Notes: a model not told the origin generated them from the sequence alone. 36,595 nt of DNA from Candidatus Allofournierella merdavium (GCA_019118765.1 DWYI01000013.1:1-36595); one strand, 5' to 3'; positions 14,896 through 21,575 are shown, counted from the first letter of the stretch. Translations and numbers: made by a program.

Positions 14896-14936
14896 GACCA
14901 TACAATCGGCAGTCCATGGCGGGCAATTGTATGGTC
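14896..14936. promoter_or_regulatory. 11-bp inverted repeat, candidate GntR operator
   Basis: GACCATACAAT (14896-14906) and its exact complement ATTGTATGGTC (14926-14936) are separated by 19 bases. Length, symmetry and the nearby GntR gene make it a candidate operator; the wide spacing means two half-sites on the same DNA face or looping with the 14830-14883 pair. Confidence 0.45.
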
Positions 14937-14968
14937 CGTTTCAAGGGGTCTTTGCCGGGGCAAAGCAC

Positions 14969-14995
14969 AAAAAAACCGCCCCCGCGAGGGGGCGG
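14969..14995 (-). terminator. Terminator after DUF368 gene
   Basis: Minus strand CCGCCCCC stem, four-base loop, complementary arm and a run of seven T residues just after the DUF368 stop codon. Confidence 0.9.
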
Positions 14996-15014
14996 CACGG
15001 TGGAAAACCGGGGC

Positions 15015-15902
15015 TTATTCCGGGTCGGCCTTGCCCATGAGCAGGGTGACCCAGGCGCCGGCGGCGCCCAGCACGAGGCCCGCGATGAGGCCGGGCAGGC
15101 TGAACCGCTGCAGCGCGCCGGAGGAGTAGAGCACCGCGAAGGGGCTGGACAGGATGAGCCCGATGATGCCCGCGAAGGTCTGGCTGGGGAAGTTGGCAAA
15201 GAGGTACTCGATGATCTTGGCGATGCCGAAGATGCCCAGCGCCACGCCGATGCCGAAGGGGATCAGCAGGCTGACGTTGTGCAGGATGAGGCCGAAATCG
15301 CCGGCCACCAGGCCGTCCACACAGCCGGTGACCAGGTCCAGGATGGTGTTGTAGTAGCCCAGCACCATCAGCACCATGCTGCCGGACACGCCGGGGATGA
15401 CCATGGTGGCGCTGGCGATGAGGCCCAGGGCCAGCAGCAAAACGGCGGTGCCGGGGGTGAGGGCGAGGCTCTTCACCGCCTCGTCGCCCCCCTGGAGCAG
15501 GGCCATGCCCACGCCGAAGGCCAGCAGGGCGGCAAAGCAGATCGCCTCGCCCACCGGCGCGCCCTTGCGGGCCTTTTTGGCCCAGCTGTCTTTAAAGCGC
15601 ACCCACAGGATCGGCAGGCCGCCCAGGATAAGGCCCACAAAGGTGAGGCAGGTGGCCAGGGTGTGCTCGGCCAGCAGGTAGCGCAGCGCGTAGCCGAAGG
15701 CCACGATGCCGATGCCCATGCCCACGCCCAGGGGCAGCAGGGTGAGGATGCTCTGCTTGAAGTGCTTGAACAGGCCGCTCACCGCGCCGATGATCTTGTC
15801 GTACACGCCCATGGACACCGCCATGGTGCCGCCGGACACGCCGGGGATGACGTTGGCCACGCCGATGGCCACGCCCCGCAATACATCCATGATCGCTTTC
15901 AT
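15015..15902 (-). CDS. DUF368 (PopT-type) polyprenyl-phosphate transporter
   Basis: A 295-residue polytopic membrane protein of the DUF368 family. Two copies of the family signature are visible: GVANVIPGVSGGTMA near residue 15 and MVIPGVSGSMVLMVLG near residue 168, consistent with an inverted-repeat fold of about eight to ten helices. DUF368 proteins (PopT) are, with DedA proteins, implicated in returning undecaprenyl phosphate across the membrane for cell-wall synthesis. The ATG at 15902 has AAGGAG upstream; the ORF's earlier start has none. It lies after exonuclease III on the same strand but has its own promoter. The family assignment is strong; transport of C55-P by this copy is inferred. 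Confidence 0.9.
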   Translation of the reverse strand: MKAIMDVLRGVAIGVANVIPGVSGGTMAVSMGVYDKIIGAVSGLFKHFKQSILTLLPLGVGMGIGIVAFGYALRYLLAEHTLATCLTFVGLILGGLPILWVRFKDSWAKKARKGAPVGEAICFAALLAFGVGMALLQGGDEAVKSLALTPGTAVLLLALGLIASATMVIPGVSGSMVLMVLGYYNTILDLVTGCVDGLVAGDFGLILHNVSLLIPFGIGVALGIFGIAKIIEYLFANFPSQTFAGIIGLILSSPFAVLYSSGALQRFSLPGLIAGLVLGAAGAWVTLLMGKADPE

Positions 15903-15955
15903 ACGTTGATTCTCCTTTTCCGCTCGCTTTTCCGCCCGCAAAGGGGCATGGTAAC

Positions 15956-15984
15956 ACTATACCCTATCATGCCCCGCCGCGCAA
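15956..15984 (-). promoter_or_regulatory. Promoter for DUF368 gene
   Basis: Minus strand TTGCGC, 17-base spacer and TATAGT about 55 bases ahead of the start codon at 15902. Confidence 0.7.
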
Positions 15985-16000
15985 GGCTTTTGCGGAGATT

Positions 16001-16756
16001 TTACAGGTCGATGTCCAGTTCCACCGGGCAGTGGTCGGAGCCGAAGACCTCGGTGTGGATGGCGCTCTCCCGCACCTTGTCCATCAGGCGGCGGCTGACG
16101 ATGAAGTAATCGATGCGCCACCCCGCGTTGTTCTTGCGGGCGTTGAAGCGGTAGCTCCACCAGCTGTAGGCCCCGGTGCGGTCGGGGTAGAGTTCCCGGA
16201 AGGTGTCGGCGAAGCCCGCCGCCAGCAGCTCGGTCATCTTGGCCCGCTCCTCGTCGGAGAAGCCCGCGTTGCCCCGGTTGGGGCCGGGGTTTTTCAGGTC
16301 GATCTCGTTGTGGGCCACGTTCAGGTCGCCGCAGAGCACCACCGGCTTTTTGGCGTCCAGCGCCAGCAGATACGCCCGCAGGTCGTCCTCCCAGCGCAGG
16401 CGGTAGTCGATGCGGGCCAGGCCCTCCTGGGCGTTGGGCACATAGACGTTCACCAGATAAAACTTCTCAAATTCCAGCGTGATGGCCCGGCCCTCGTGGC
16501 TGTGCTCCTCCACCCCGATGCCGTAGGTCACCGACAGGGGCGGCACCCGGCTCCAGCAGGCGGTGCCGGAGTAGCCCTTCTTCTCGGCGCTGTAAAAATA
16601 CGAGGTGTAGCCCTCGGGGGCAAAGTCCGCCTCGCCGGGCTGGCACTTGGTCTCCTGCACGCAGAAGACGTCGGCGTCCAGCGCCGCGAAGGCGGCGGCA
16701 AAATCCTTTTTCAAAACAGCCCGCAGGCCGTTCACATTCCAGCTGATGAGTTTCAT
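16001..16756 (-). CDS. xth: Exodeoxyribonuclease III / AP endonuclease
   Basis: A 251-residue exonuclease III family enzyme that cuts at abasic sites and removes 3' blocking groups in base excision repair. Family residues are all in place: Asn7 in SWNVNG, Glu35 in CVQETKC, the GDLNVAHNEIDL motif (Asp and Asn near 150), WRIDYF and the terminal SDHCPV pair Asp241/His242. The chosen ATG at 16756 has AAAGGAAA upstream and matches the family N-terminus exactly; the longer open frame upstream runs into the next gene on a different frame. It has its own promoter, but the SLOG gene upstream shows no terminator, so read-through is possible. Confidence 0.95.
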   Translation of the reverse strand: MKLISWNVNGLRAVLKKDFAAAFAALDADVFCVQETKCQPGEADFAPEGYTSYFYSAEKKGYSGTACWSRVPPLSVTYGIGVEEHSHEGRAITLEFEKFYLVNVYVPNAQEGLARIDYRLRWEDDLRAYLLALDAKKPVVLCGDLNVAHNEIDLKNPGPNRGNAGFSDEERAKMTELLAAGFADTFRELYPDRTGAYSWWSYRFNARKNNAGWRIDYFIVSRRLMDKVRESAIHTEVFGSDHCPVELDIDL

Positions 16757-16798
16757 GGCGCGTTTCCTTTCTTTTCCGCAGGGCGGCGTCTTTCCCTC

Positions 16799-16827
16799 AT
16801 TATAAGGAAGAAGCCCCGCCGGCGCAA
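16799..16827 (-). promoter_or_regulatory. Promoter for exonuclease III gene
   Basis: Minus strand TTGCGC, 17-base spacer and perfect TATAAT about 45 bases ahead of the ATG, in the gap after the SLOG gene. Confidence 0.75.
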
Positions 16828-16836
16828 GAGGGACGC

Positions 16837-17325
16837 TCACTCCCCCGCCCCCAGCATCACAAGGCGCAGCCCCCGCTGGCGGGCATAGGCCGCCGTGTAG
16901 GCGCTGCCCCCCGTCTCGCGGGTGCACCAGGCCACGCAGACGGAACTGTTCTCCACCAGATGCCGGTTGCGCCGGTGCATACAGCCGGGCGAATAGTGCT
17001 CGGCGGTGTAGACCACCTTGTCCGCCCGGCTCGCGATGTCCCGGTAGCGGCGCACATCCGTCTCTTTCCATCCCCGGGTCTGGTCCCGGCAGGGCAGCAC
17101 CAGGATGAGGCGGACGTCGGGGTACTCCCCTTTCAGCCGCAGCACCGTCTCGGCGGCCAGTGTGTCGAACCCCAGCGCGCCGCCCGCCCCAAAATACCGC
17201 ACCCCCTCGCCGATGAGCCGCCGCAGCGTTTGCTCCAGTTCCCCGGCCAGTGCCGGCAGCACCCGGGCCGGGATGACCCGATGGCCGGTGAAACAGCAGG
17301 TTTTTTCTTTCAAGATTTCCTTCAT
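16837..17325 (-). CDS. SLOG-superfamily (DUF1273/YpsA-like) protein
   Basis: A 162-residue soluble protein of the SLOG superfamily, close to the short DUF1273 proteins common in Clostridia. The N-terminus has the hallmark CCFTGHR; then GAGGALGFD (nucleotide-binding glycine loop), a conserved basic pair in MHRRNRHL, and a C-terminal TGGSAYTAAYARQRGLRLVML strand-helix. SLOG proteins are predicted to bind or process nucleotide-type ligands; the function of this class is unproven. The ATG at 17325 with AAGGGG is preferred over a GTG nine bases earlier whose spacing is too short. It is divergent from a small Xre gene, and its -10 region abuts a palindrome shared with that gene's control region. 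Confidence 0.82.
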   Translation of the reverse strand: MKEILKEKTCCFTGHRVIPARVLPALAGELEQTLRRLIGEGVRYFGAGGALGFDTLAAETVLRLKGEYPDVRLILVLPCRDQTRGWKETDVRRYRDIASRADKVVYTAEHYSPGCMHRRNRHLVENSSVCVAWCTRETGGSAYTAAYARQRGLRLVMLGAGE

Positions 17326-17345
17326 TTGGTCCACCCCTTTCGTGT

Positions 17346-17365
17346 TTGCGCCTATATAAGTGCAA
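17346..17365. promoter_or_regulatory. Candidate operator 1 (6-8-6 palindrome)
   Basis: TTGCGC-N8-GTGCAA with core CTATATAA. The arms are complementary apart from one position. It directly follows the -10 of the SLOG gene promoter, covering its transcription start. Confidence 0.5.
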
Positions 17366-17393
17366 TTTTATTCTTCAGGCCGCCTAAAATCAA
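17365..17393 (-). promoter_or_regulatory. Promoter for SLOG gene
   Basis: Minus strand TTGATT, 17-base spacer and TAAAAT about 40 bases ahead of the ATG. Confidence 0.65.
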
Positions 17394-17400
17394 CAACATA

Positions 17401-17420
17401 CTGCACCAATATAAGTGCGA
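17401..17420. promoter_or_regulatory. Candidate operator 2 (6-8-6 palindrome)
   Basis: CTGCAC-N8-GTGCGA with core CAATATAA, 55 bases downstream of operator 1 and sharing the ten-base string ATATAAGTGC with it. It ends 12 bases before the Xre start codon, overlapping any likely promoter (TATAAG at 17410 or CATACT at 17397), and so could mediate self-repression. Confidence 0.5.
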
Positions 17421-17432
17421 GAGGTGTTGGCA

Positions 17433-17657
17433 ATGAATGCGGAGTACGAGCGGGCGCTGGGGCGGAACATCCGGGCCCTGCGCAGGAAAAAGGGATTTTC
17501 TCAGGAGCAGCTGGCCGCACATCTGCAGCTGCGCGGCTGCGACGTGACCCGCAGCGCCCTGGCAAAAATGGAGGTGGGCCAGCGGCACATCTACCCCGAT
17601 GAACTGCGGGCCCTGCGGGACATTCTGGCCGTGCCCTATGAAGAACTGTTTGTTTGA
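17433..17657 (+). CDS. Small Xre-family HTH regulator (first)
   Basis: A 74-residue single-domain Cro/C1-type helix-turn-helix protein. LGRNIRALRRKKGFSQEQLAAHL and the recognition part CDVTRSALAKMEVGQRHI are clear. A short RGCD insertion between helices two and three is shared with the third Xre protein of the module, making the two paralogues. The ATG at 17433 has GAGAGGTG upstream; a GTG at 17415 lies in the operator and was rejected. It is divergent from a SLOG gene and followed by a second Xre gene 11 bases on. It probably represses its own and the SLOG promoter; this is inferred from the twin palindromes between them. Confidence 0.85.
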   Translation: MNAEYERALGRNIRALRRKKGFSQEQLAAHLQLRGCDVTRSALAKMEVGQRHIYPDELRALRDILAVPYEELFV

Positions 17658-17668
17658 GGCAAAGCGTC

Positions 17669-17875
17669 ATGGTGAAACTAAACATCCTCCCCCTGCTGGA
17701 AAGGAAAGGCAAAACAAAATACTGGCTCTACAAGCAGCTGGGCATGAGTTATCAAAACTTCAGCCGCATGGTCAACAACGAGACCTCCTCCATCAAACTG
17801 GAGCGCATCGAGACCCTCTGCCAGCTGCTGGACTGCACGCCCGGCGAACTGTTCGTCATTGACTGGGAAAAATAG
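17669..17875 (+). CDS. Small Xre-family HTH regulator (second, YozG/HTH_26-like)
   Basis: A 68-residue helix-turn-helix protein of the HTH_26 (PF13443) type. VKLNILPLLERKGKTKYWLYKQLGMSYQNFSRMVNNETSSIKLERIETLCQLL matches in order the five short helices, with LDCTPGELF at the end typical of the family. The ATG at 17669 has only a weak TGAGG upstream, overlapping the stop codon of the preceding gene, so translation is probably coupled to it. A TTG start overlapping that stop (17654) is also possible. It differs from the other two Xre proteins in the module and may regulate separately. A strong terminator follows. Confidence 0.8.
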   Translation: MVKLNILPLLERKGKTKYWLYKQLGMSYQNFSRMVNNETSSIKLERIETLCQLLDCTPGELFVIDWEK

Positions 17876-17932
17876 CGTTCGCACACCGCCCGTGATGCCA
17901 TGATACCCCGCGGCGGGCGGCGCTTTTTGACG

Positions 17933-17987
17933 AAAAACGGGGGAGGGGCCCCGGCGGAACATCCGCCGGGGCCCCTCCCCCGTTTTT
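17933..17987. terminator. Large perfect bidirectional terminator
   Basis: A 25-bp perfect stem with a five-base loop, with A5 on the left and T6 on the right. It isolates the plus-strand Xre pair from the convergent third Xre gene. Confidence 0.95.
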
Positions 17988-18004
17988 TCTGTTTTGGAAA
18001 ACGC

Positions 18005-18253
18005 TTATTCTTCGCCGTCCAGCCCGGCGAAGAAGTCGTCGTACCGGCAGCCGTAGAACCTGCGCAGCTCTATGAGCACACTGGCGCGGATGTTCAGCTC
18101 CCCCGCCTCGTATTTGGCGTAGGTGGTGCGGCCGATGTCACAGCCGCGCCGCTGCAGTTCGGCGCAGAGCTTTTCCTGCGAGATCTTGCGGGCAAGACGC
18201 AGCGCCCGCAGGTTGTCGCCCATGTTGCGATCCCGCCGGATCTTCTGCTCCAT
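18005..18253 (-). CDS. Small Xre-family HTH regulator (third)
   Basis: An 82-residue Cro/C1-type regulator. After a short basic N-terminus comes LRALRLARKISQEKLCAELQRRGCDIGRTTYAKYEAGELNI, which resembles the first Xre protein closely including the RGCD insertion. The ATG at 18253 has GGAGG at a good distance; a GTG nine bases earlier is too close. It is divergent from the second SLOG gene; the 116 bases between hold overlapping promoters and two palindromes that are likely its operators. The mirror-image arrangement with the first Xre/SLOG pair suggests the two halves arose from a duplicated module. Confidence 0.85.
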   Translation of the reverse strand: MEQKIRRDRNMGDNLRALRLARKISQEKLCAELQRRGCDIGRTTYAKYEAGELNIRASVLIELRRFYGCRYDDFFAGLDGEE

Positions 18254-18281
18254 CTTCCCCACCTCCGCTCAGCAATTGACC

Positions 18282-18303
18282 AGTATTGGTTGCAGCCAAT
18301 ATT
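18282..18303. promoter_or_regulatory. Candidate operator 3 around -35 hexamer
   Basis: AGTATTGG (18282-18289) and CCAATATT (18296-18303) are complements with one mismatch; the spacer TTGCAG is itself the -35 hexamer of the plus-strand promoter. The right arm also overlaps the minus-strand -10. A bound protein would block both promoters. Confidence 0.5.
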
Positions 18304-18318
18304 ATCCTATGCTATACT
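18290..18318 (+). promoter_or_regulatory. Promoter for second SLOG gene
   Basis: TTGCAG, 17-base spacer and TATACT. The predicted start (~18325) is at the first base of the large palindrome. Confidence 0.65.
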
Positions 18319-18326
18319 GAAGGCAA
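18299..18326 (-). promoter_or_regulatory. Promoter for third Xre gene
   Basis: Minus strand TTGCCT, 16-base spacer and TAATAT, overlapping the divergent plus-strand promoter almost completely. Confidence 0.55.
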
Positions 18327-18355
18327 ATATTGACCGTTATACTGGTCAATATTTG
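18324..18355. promoter_or_regulatory. Candidate operator 4, perfect 12-bp inverted repeat
   Basis: CAAATATTGACC (18324-18335) and its exact complement GGTCAATATTTG (18344-18355) flank the eight-base core GTTATACT. It starts at the predicted transcription start of the SLOG gene and ends just before its ribosome binding site. Confidence 0.7.
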
Positions 18356-18369
18356 GGGTGAATTTGAAT

Positions 18370-18801
18370 ATGTCCTCTTGCACATTCTTCGGCCATCGTG
18401 ACTGCCCTAACTCTCTGCGGCCATCTCTATTGAATGCGCTCCGCGATTTGATAGAGACCAAACATGTCTCGGATTTCTATTTAGGGAATCACGGCAACTT
18501 TGATTGCCTGGTCTTATCGGTTCTGCAGGAGCTTTCCGATTGTTACCCACACATTCGTTACACGATTGTGTTAGCCTACCTTCCAACGCCTGGAAAGAAT
18601 TTTGACCCGCACAGCCTGCTCCCGGAAGAAGTGGAAAAATCACCTCCTCGCTTTGCAGTCTGCCAGCGCAACCGATGGATGATTGAACATGCAGACTGGA
18701 TTGTGGCTTATGTAGTGCATTCCTGGGGCGGCGCCGCGCAGTTTGTGCGAGTTGCCCGTCGCAAGGGCAAATCCGTCCTCATGCTCCCCTCCCCCCGTTG
18801 A
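18370..18801 (+). CDS. Second SLOG-superfamily (DUF1273-like) protein, AT-rich
   Basis: A 143-residue soluble protein with the same plan as the first SLOG protein: an N-terminal CTFFGHRDC, a LGNHGNFDCLVLSVL segment in place of the glycine loop, a basic CQRNRWMIEHADW motif, and a C-terminal WGGAAQFVRVARRKGKSVLML. The loop GGALGFD of the first copy is replaced, so ligand binding may differ. The ATG at 18370 follows GGGGTG; GTG and TTG codons upstream sit in the operator. Base composition is about half GC by eye, far below the neighbours, and codons such as TTA, GAT and CCT are frequent, which suggests recent acquisition. Its 3' end carries the promoter of the next gene. Confidence 0.8.
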   Translation: MSSCTFFGHRDCPNSLRPSLLNALRDLIETKHVSDFYLGNHGNFDCLVLSVLQELSDCYPHIRYTIVLAYLPTPGKNFDPHSLLPEEVEKSPPRFAVCQRNRWMIEHADWIVAYVVHSWGGAAQFVRVARRKGKSVLMLPSPR

Positions 18802-18827
18802 CCCGCGCCGGGCCGGCGCATTATAAT
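18798..18827 (+). promoter_or_regulatory. Promoter for nitroreductase gene
   Basis: TTGACC, 18-base spacer and perfect TATAAT. The -35 overlaps the stop codon of the second SLOG gene, so the two genes are packed tightly but separately transcribed. Confidence 0.75.
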
Positions 18828-18852
18828 GGGAGGCAGCAAGGAGGGATTGTCC

Positions 18853-19605
18853 ATGAACGAAGTTCTGCGTCAGCTGGCCGCCCGCAAAAGCGTGCGGGTG
18901 TACACCGGCGAGCCGGTGACCGCCGAGGAAAAGCAGGCCATTCTGCAGGCCGCCTTCGACGCGCCCACCGCGGGCTGCCAGCAGTTTTACACCATCATCG
19001 ACGTGACCGACCAGGCCCTGAAGGAGCGGCTGGCGGACCTGTGCGACCACCAGCCCTTCATCGCCGCCGCGCCGCTGGTGCTGGTGTTTCTGGCGGACTG
19101 CCGCCGCTGGAACCAGTGCTACCGGGCGGCGGGGCTTTCACCCCGCGAACCCGGCCCCGGCGACCTGCTGCTGGCGGTGGCGGACGCGGTCATCGCCGCC
19201 CAGAACGCCGTGACCGCCGCCGAGAGCCTGGGGCTTGGCAGCTGCTACATCGGCGACGTGATCGAGCAGTGCGAGGCCATACGTGAAGCGCTGGCCCTGC
19301 CGCCGGCGGTGGTGCCCGCCGCCATGTTGGTGTTCGGCCGCCCCACCGACCAGCAGAAGGCCCGGCCCAAGCCCGCCCGCCTGCCGGCGGAGTATGTGGT
19401 GTGTGAAAACACCTACGCCGAGCGCACCCCCGCCGAGCACCGGGCCGCCTTCAGCGCCCGGGCCGCCGCTGCCGGAAAGCGGGACTTCGATTTCGACGCC
19501 TGGATGCGCGCCTTTGCCGCCCGCAAGTACGAGAGCGATTTTTCCCGGGAGATGAGCCGCAGCGCGGCGGTGTATCTCAAGGATTTTGCGCACTGGGACG
19601 GTTGA
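18853..19605 (+). CDS. Nitroreductase-family FMN protein
   Basis: A 250-residue protein of the nitroreductase family (NfsA/FRP-like), flavin-dependent oxidoreductases that use NAD(P)H. The N-terminal ARKSVRVYTGEPV motif gives the FMN-phosphate contacts; APTAGCQQFYTIIDV and the central AAESLGLGSCYIGDV with a VFGRP segment follow in family order. The ATG at 18853 has a full AAGGAGG. The final ~60 residues include the Arg/Lys-rich loop and YLKDFAHWDG end. The physiological substrate cannot be told from sequence. It stands alone behind its own promoter and is unrelated to the SLOG module. Confidence 0.9.
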   Translation: MNEVLRQLAARKSVRVYTGEPVTAEEKQAILQAAFDAPTAGCQQFYTIIDVTDQALKERLADLCDHQPFIAAAPLVLVFLADCRRWNQCYRAAGLSPREPGPGDLLLAVADAVIAAQNAVTAAESLGLGSCYIGDVIEQCEAIREALALPPAVVPAAMLVFGRPTDQQKARPKPARLPAEYVVCENTYAERTPAEHRAAFSARAAAAGKRDFDFDAWMRAFAARKYESDFSREMSRSAAVYLKDFAHWDG

Positions 19606-19664
19606 TCCCCCACTATTTTGTAATATCAAAAAGCAATATTCCATTTTGTATATGTCATGGAGTC

Positions 19665-19694
19665 AAAAAAGCCCCGGCACACATGTGCCGGGGC
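19665..19694 (-). terminator. Terminator after lipoprotein esterase gene
   Basis: GCCCCGGCAC and its complement with a four-base loop, followed on the minus strand by six T residues. On the plus strand the T tract is poor, so it mainly serves the esterase gene. Confidence 0.85.
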
Positions 19695-19714
19695 TCTCTG
19701 CTTGCTTTAGGGGA

Positions 19715-21418
19715 TCAGCCGAACAGGATGTCGTCCACGTTGGCGGGGCCGTACTTCTCCAGGTGCTCCACCATCTCGGTGAGCAGTTCCTGGTTGGTGA
19801 TGTTGCCGGTGTGGCCCTTGCGAGGGAAGGTCACGCTGTAACCCTCGTAGTAGGGTTCGGTGGTGGTCTCCAGCCAGTCGCCCAGCACATACTGGGCCTG
19901 GTTGAGGTAGTAGGCGTCCATATCGCCGCCGCGGATGTGGATCTTGCCCACCAGATCCGGGCCGATCTCCGACCAGTTGGCCTGCAGGTACTTGGTCAGA
20001 TCGTAGTTCTCGCCCCAGTATTCCACCACGTCCTTGTTGATGTCGCCGGTGAGGGGATCATACACACGCTGGGGATAGCCGTCCTCGCCCATGGGGCCAT
20101 ACACCGCTTCCCAGATGGCCCACTGGCCAAGGCTCTGGCACTGCAGGCCGCCCACCGCGGCTTCATAGAGGTTCTCGTCCTTCATGGCGTACTTGATGTT
20201 GCCGTCCAGCGCCACGCTGCCCGGGCGGGCCACCTTGTACCAGCCGTTGTCGGTGTAGTAGGCGTTGTCGTCCTCGTAGAGGTTCACCACCTGGTAGTGC
20301 TCAAAGGTCACCGAGTCGGGGCACAGGCTCCAGGTGCCGCCGTAAAAGTCGGGGTTGTACACCTGCATGGCCAGACTCTCCCAGCCACCGGTGGAACCGC
20401 CGGACAACAGCCGCGCCCAGGATTCGGGGATGAGGTTGAAGGTCTCCTCCAGATAGGGGATCAGTTCCTGCTGGATGGCGTCGCCCCAGGGGCCCAGGTT
20501 CTCGCTGTTCACCGAGTAGGAGGTGTCATAGAACATGTTGGCGTCACGGAAGGTGATGGCCACGATCTGCGGGGCTTCGCCGCTGTCCCACCAGGCGGTG
20601 AACTCCTCGTTGGTGCCGTAGCCCAGAGGCGCGCTGCCGCCGGGGAAGTGGCCCTGGTAGTAGAGGGTGGGATAGGCCTTTTCGGGGTCGTAGTTGTGAG
20701 GCAGCAGCACGTTGGCGCCGATGTACACATCGCTGCCCCAGAACTCGCTGAGCAGCTCGCTCTTGATCTTGACGTACTTCACCTGGTCGGTGTCCTCATA
20801 GTTGCCCTGCTGGGCCACCTGGCCCTCCTGCAGTTCGGGCAGGGGCAGCATCTCGCTGAGGGTCAGCTGGATGTTCTGGTCGGCGGTCACGTCCACCGCG
20901 GCGGTCTGCACATCGCTGTAGTAGTTGCCGGGGTTATCCAAAAAGCTGCCGCCGCCGCCCATGTCCTCCATGCCCCAGATGGTAGAACCGTTGCTGCGCT
21001 CGTATTTGGTGTACTTGATGAAGAAGGCCTGCACCGAGAACTCCTGGGCGGGCAGTTCCTCCATCTCAAAGGGGAAGCCGATGATCTCCTCGTCGTCCAC
21101 CGTGAAGTCGATGGTGTCCCCCGCCTTCAGGCCGTACACCGTCTTGCCGAACACCGGCACTCCGTACAGGTCGATCTGCTCGTAGGGCTGAGCCTCGCTG
21201 GTGTCGGTGGCGAAGGCCACCAGGCAGCGGCCGTTCAGCTCGCCCTCAAAATCGTCCGGCACCTTGACGCTGACCGAAAAGCCGGAAGCCGTGCTGGCGC
21301 CGGTGGTGATGGCGGTGGCGGAGCCTGCCGCGGAAGAGGCGGGGGTCGCGGCGCAGCCCGCAACGGACAGCGCCATCAACGCGGCGCAGAGCGCGCCGAT
21401 CATTTTTTTGCCATGCAT
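19715..21418 (-). CDS. Lipoprotein, alpha/beta-hydrolase (esterase-like)
   Basis: A 567-residue secreted lipoprotein. Signal peptide MHGKKMIGALCAALMALSVAGC ends in a lipobox with Cys22, so it is anchored outside the membrane. Residues ~45-230 form a beta-rich domain I do not recognise. Residues ~235-560 look like an esterase-D-type (PF00756) alpha/beta hydrolase, with nucleophile Ser342 in SGGSTGG, a later acidic segment GGDMDAYY and GHTGN supplying a likely Asp and His. The ATG at 21418 follows GAGGT. The gene stands alone behind an AT-rich promoter with a leader of about 150 bases. A substrate such as an acylated glycan is possible but not shown. Confidence 0.8.
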   Translation of the reverse strand: MHGKKMIGALCAALMALSVAGCAATPASSAAGSATAITTGASTASGFSVSVKVPDDFEGELNGRCLVAFATDTSEAQPYEQIDLYGVPVFGKTVYGLKAGDTIDFTVDDEEIIGFPFEMEELPAQEFSVQAFFIKYTKYERSNGSTIWGMEDMGGGGSFLDNPGNYYSDVQTAAVDVTADQNIQLTLSEMLPLPELQEGQVAQQGNYEDTDQVKYVKIKSELLSEFWGSDVYIGANVLLPHNYDPEKAYPTLYYQGHFPGGSAPLGYGTNEEFTAWWDSGEAPQIVAITFRDANMFYDTSYSVNSENLGPWGDAIQQELIPYLEETFNLIPESWARLLSGGSTGGWESLAMQVYNPDFYGGTWSLCPDSVTFEHYQVVNLYEDDNAYYTDNGWYKVARPGSVALDGNIKYAMKDENLYEAAVGGLQCQSLGQWAIWEAVYGPMGEDGYPQRVYDPLTGDINKDVVEYWGENYDLTKYLQANWSEIGPDLVGKIHIRGGDMDAYYLNQAQYVLGDWLETTTEPYYEGYSVTFPRKGHTGNITNQELLTEMVEHLEKYGPANVDDILFG

Positions 21419-21575
21419 GTTCAAAACCTCGTTTCTCTGACTGGGGGCCGCGGGGCGGCCCGGGGTGAAGAAGCTACAAAGAGTGGTCCTTCCGTTGTCG
21501 TCGTCGCATGCAAAGCTCCCCTTTCGCAGAGGCGGTGGTGCGGTACTTTATCCGCCGCGTTTGTGTTTGAATTGA

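Noticed and set aside
16757-17365. N-terminal extension of exonuclease III
   Set aside because: Out-of-frame reading of the SLOG gene; the family N-terminus MKLISWNVNG begins at 16756.
16837-18801. Prophage immunity region
   Set aside because: The Xre/operator layout recalls phage switches, but no integrase, structural or replication genes are present, so only a phage-like regulatory logic can be stated.
21431-21575. Riboswitch in the esterase leader
   Set aside because: The leader is long, but I could not match a known aptamer or an alternative terminator.
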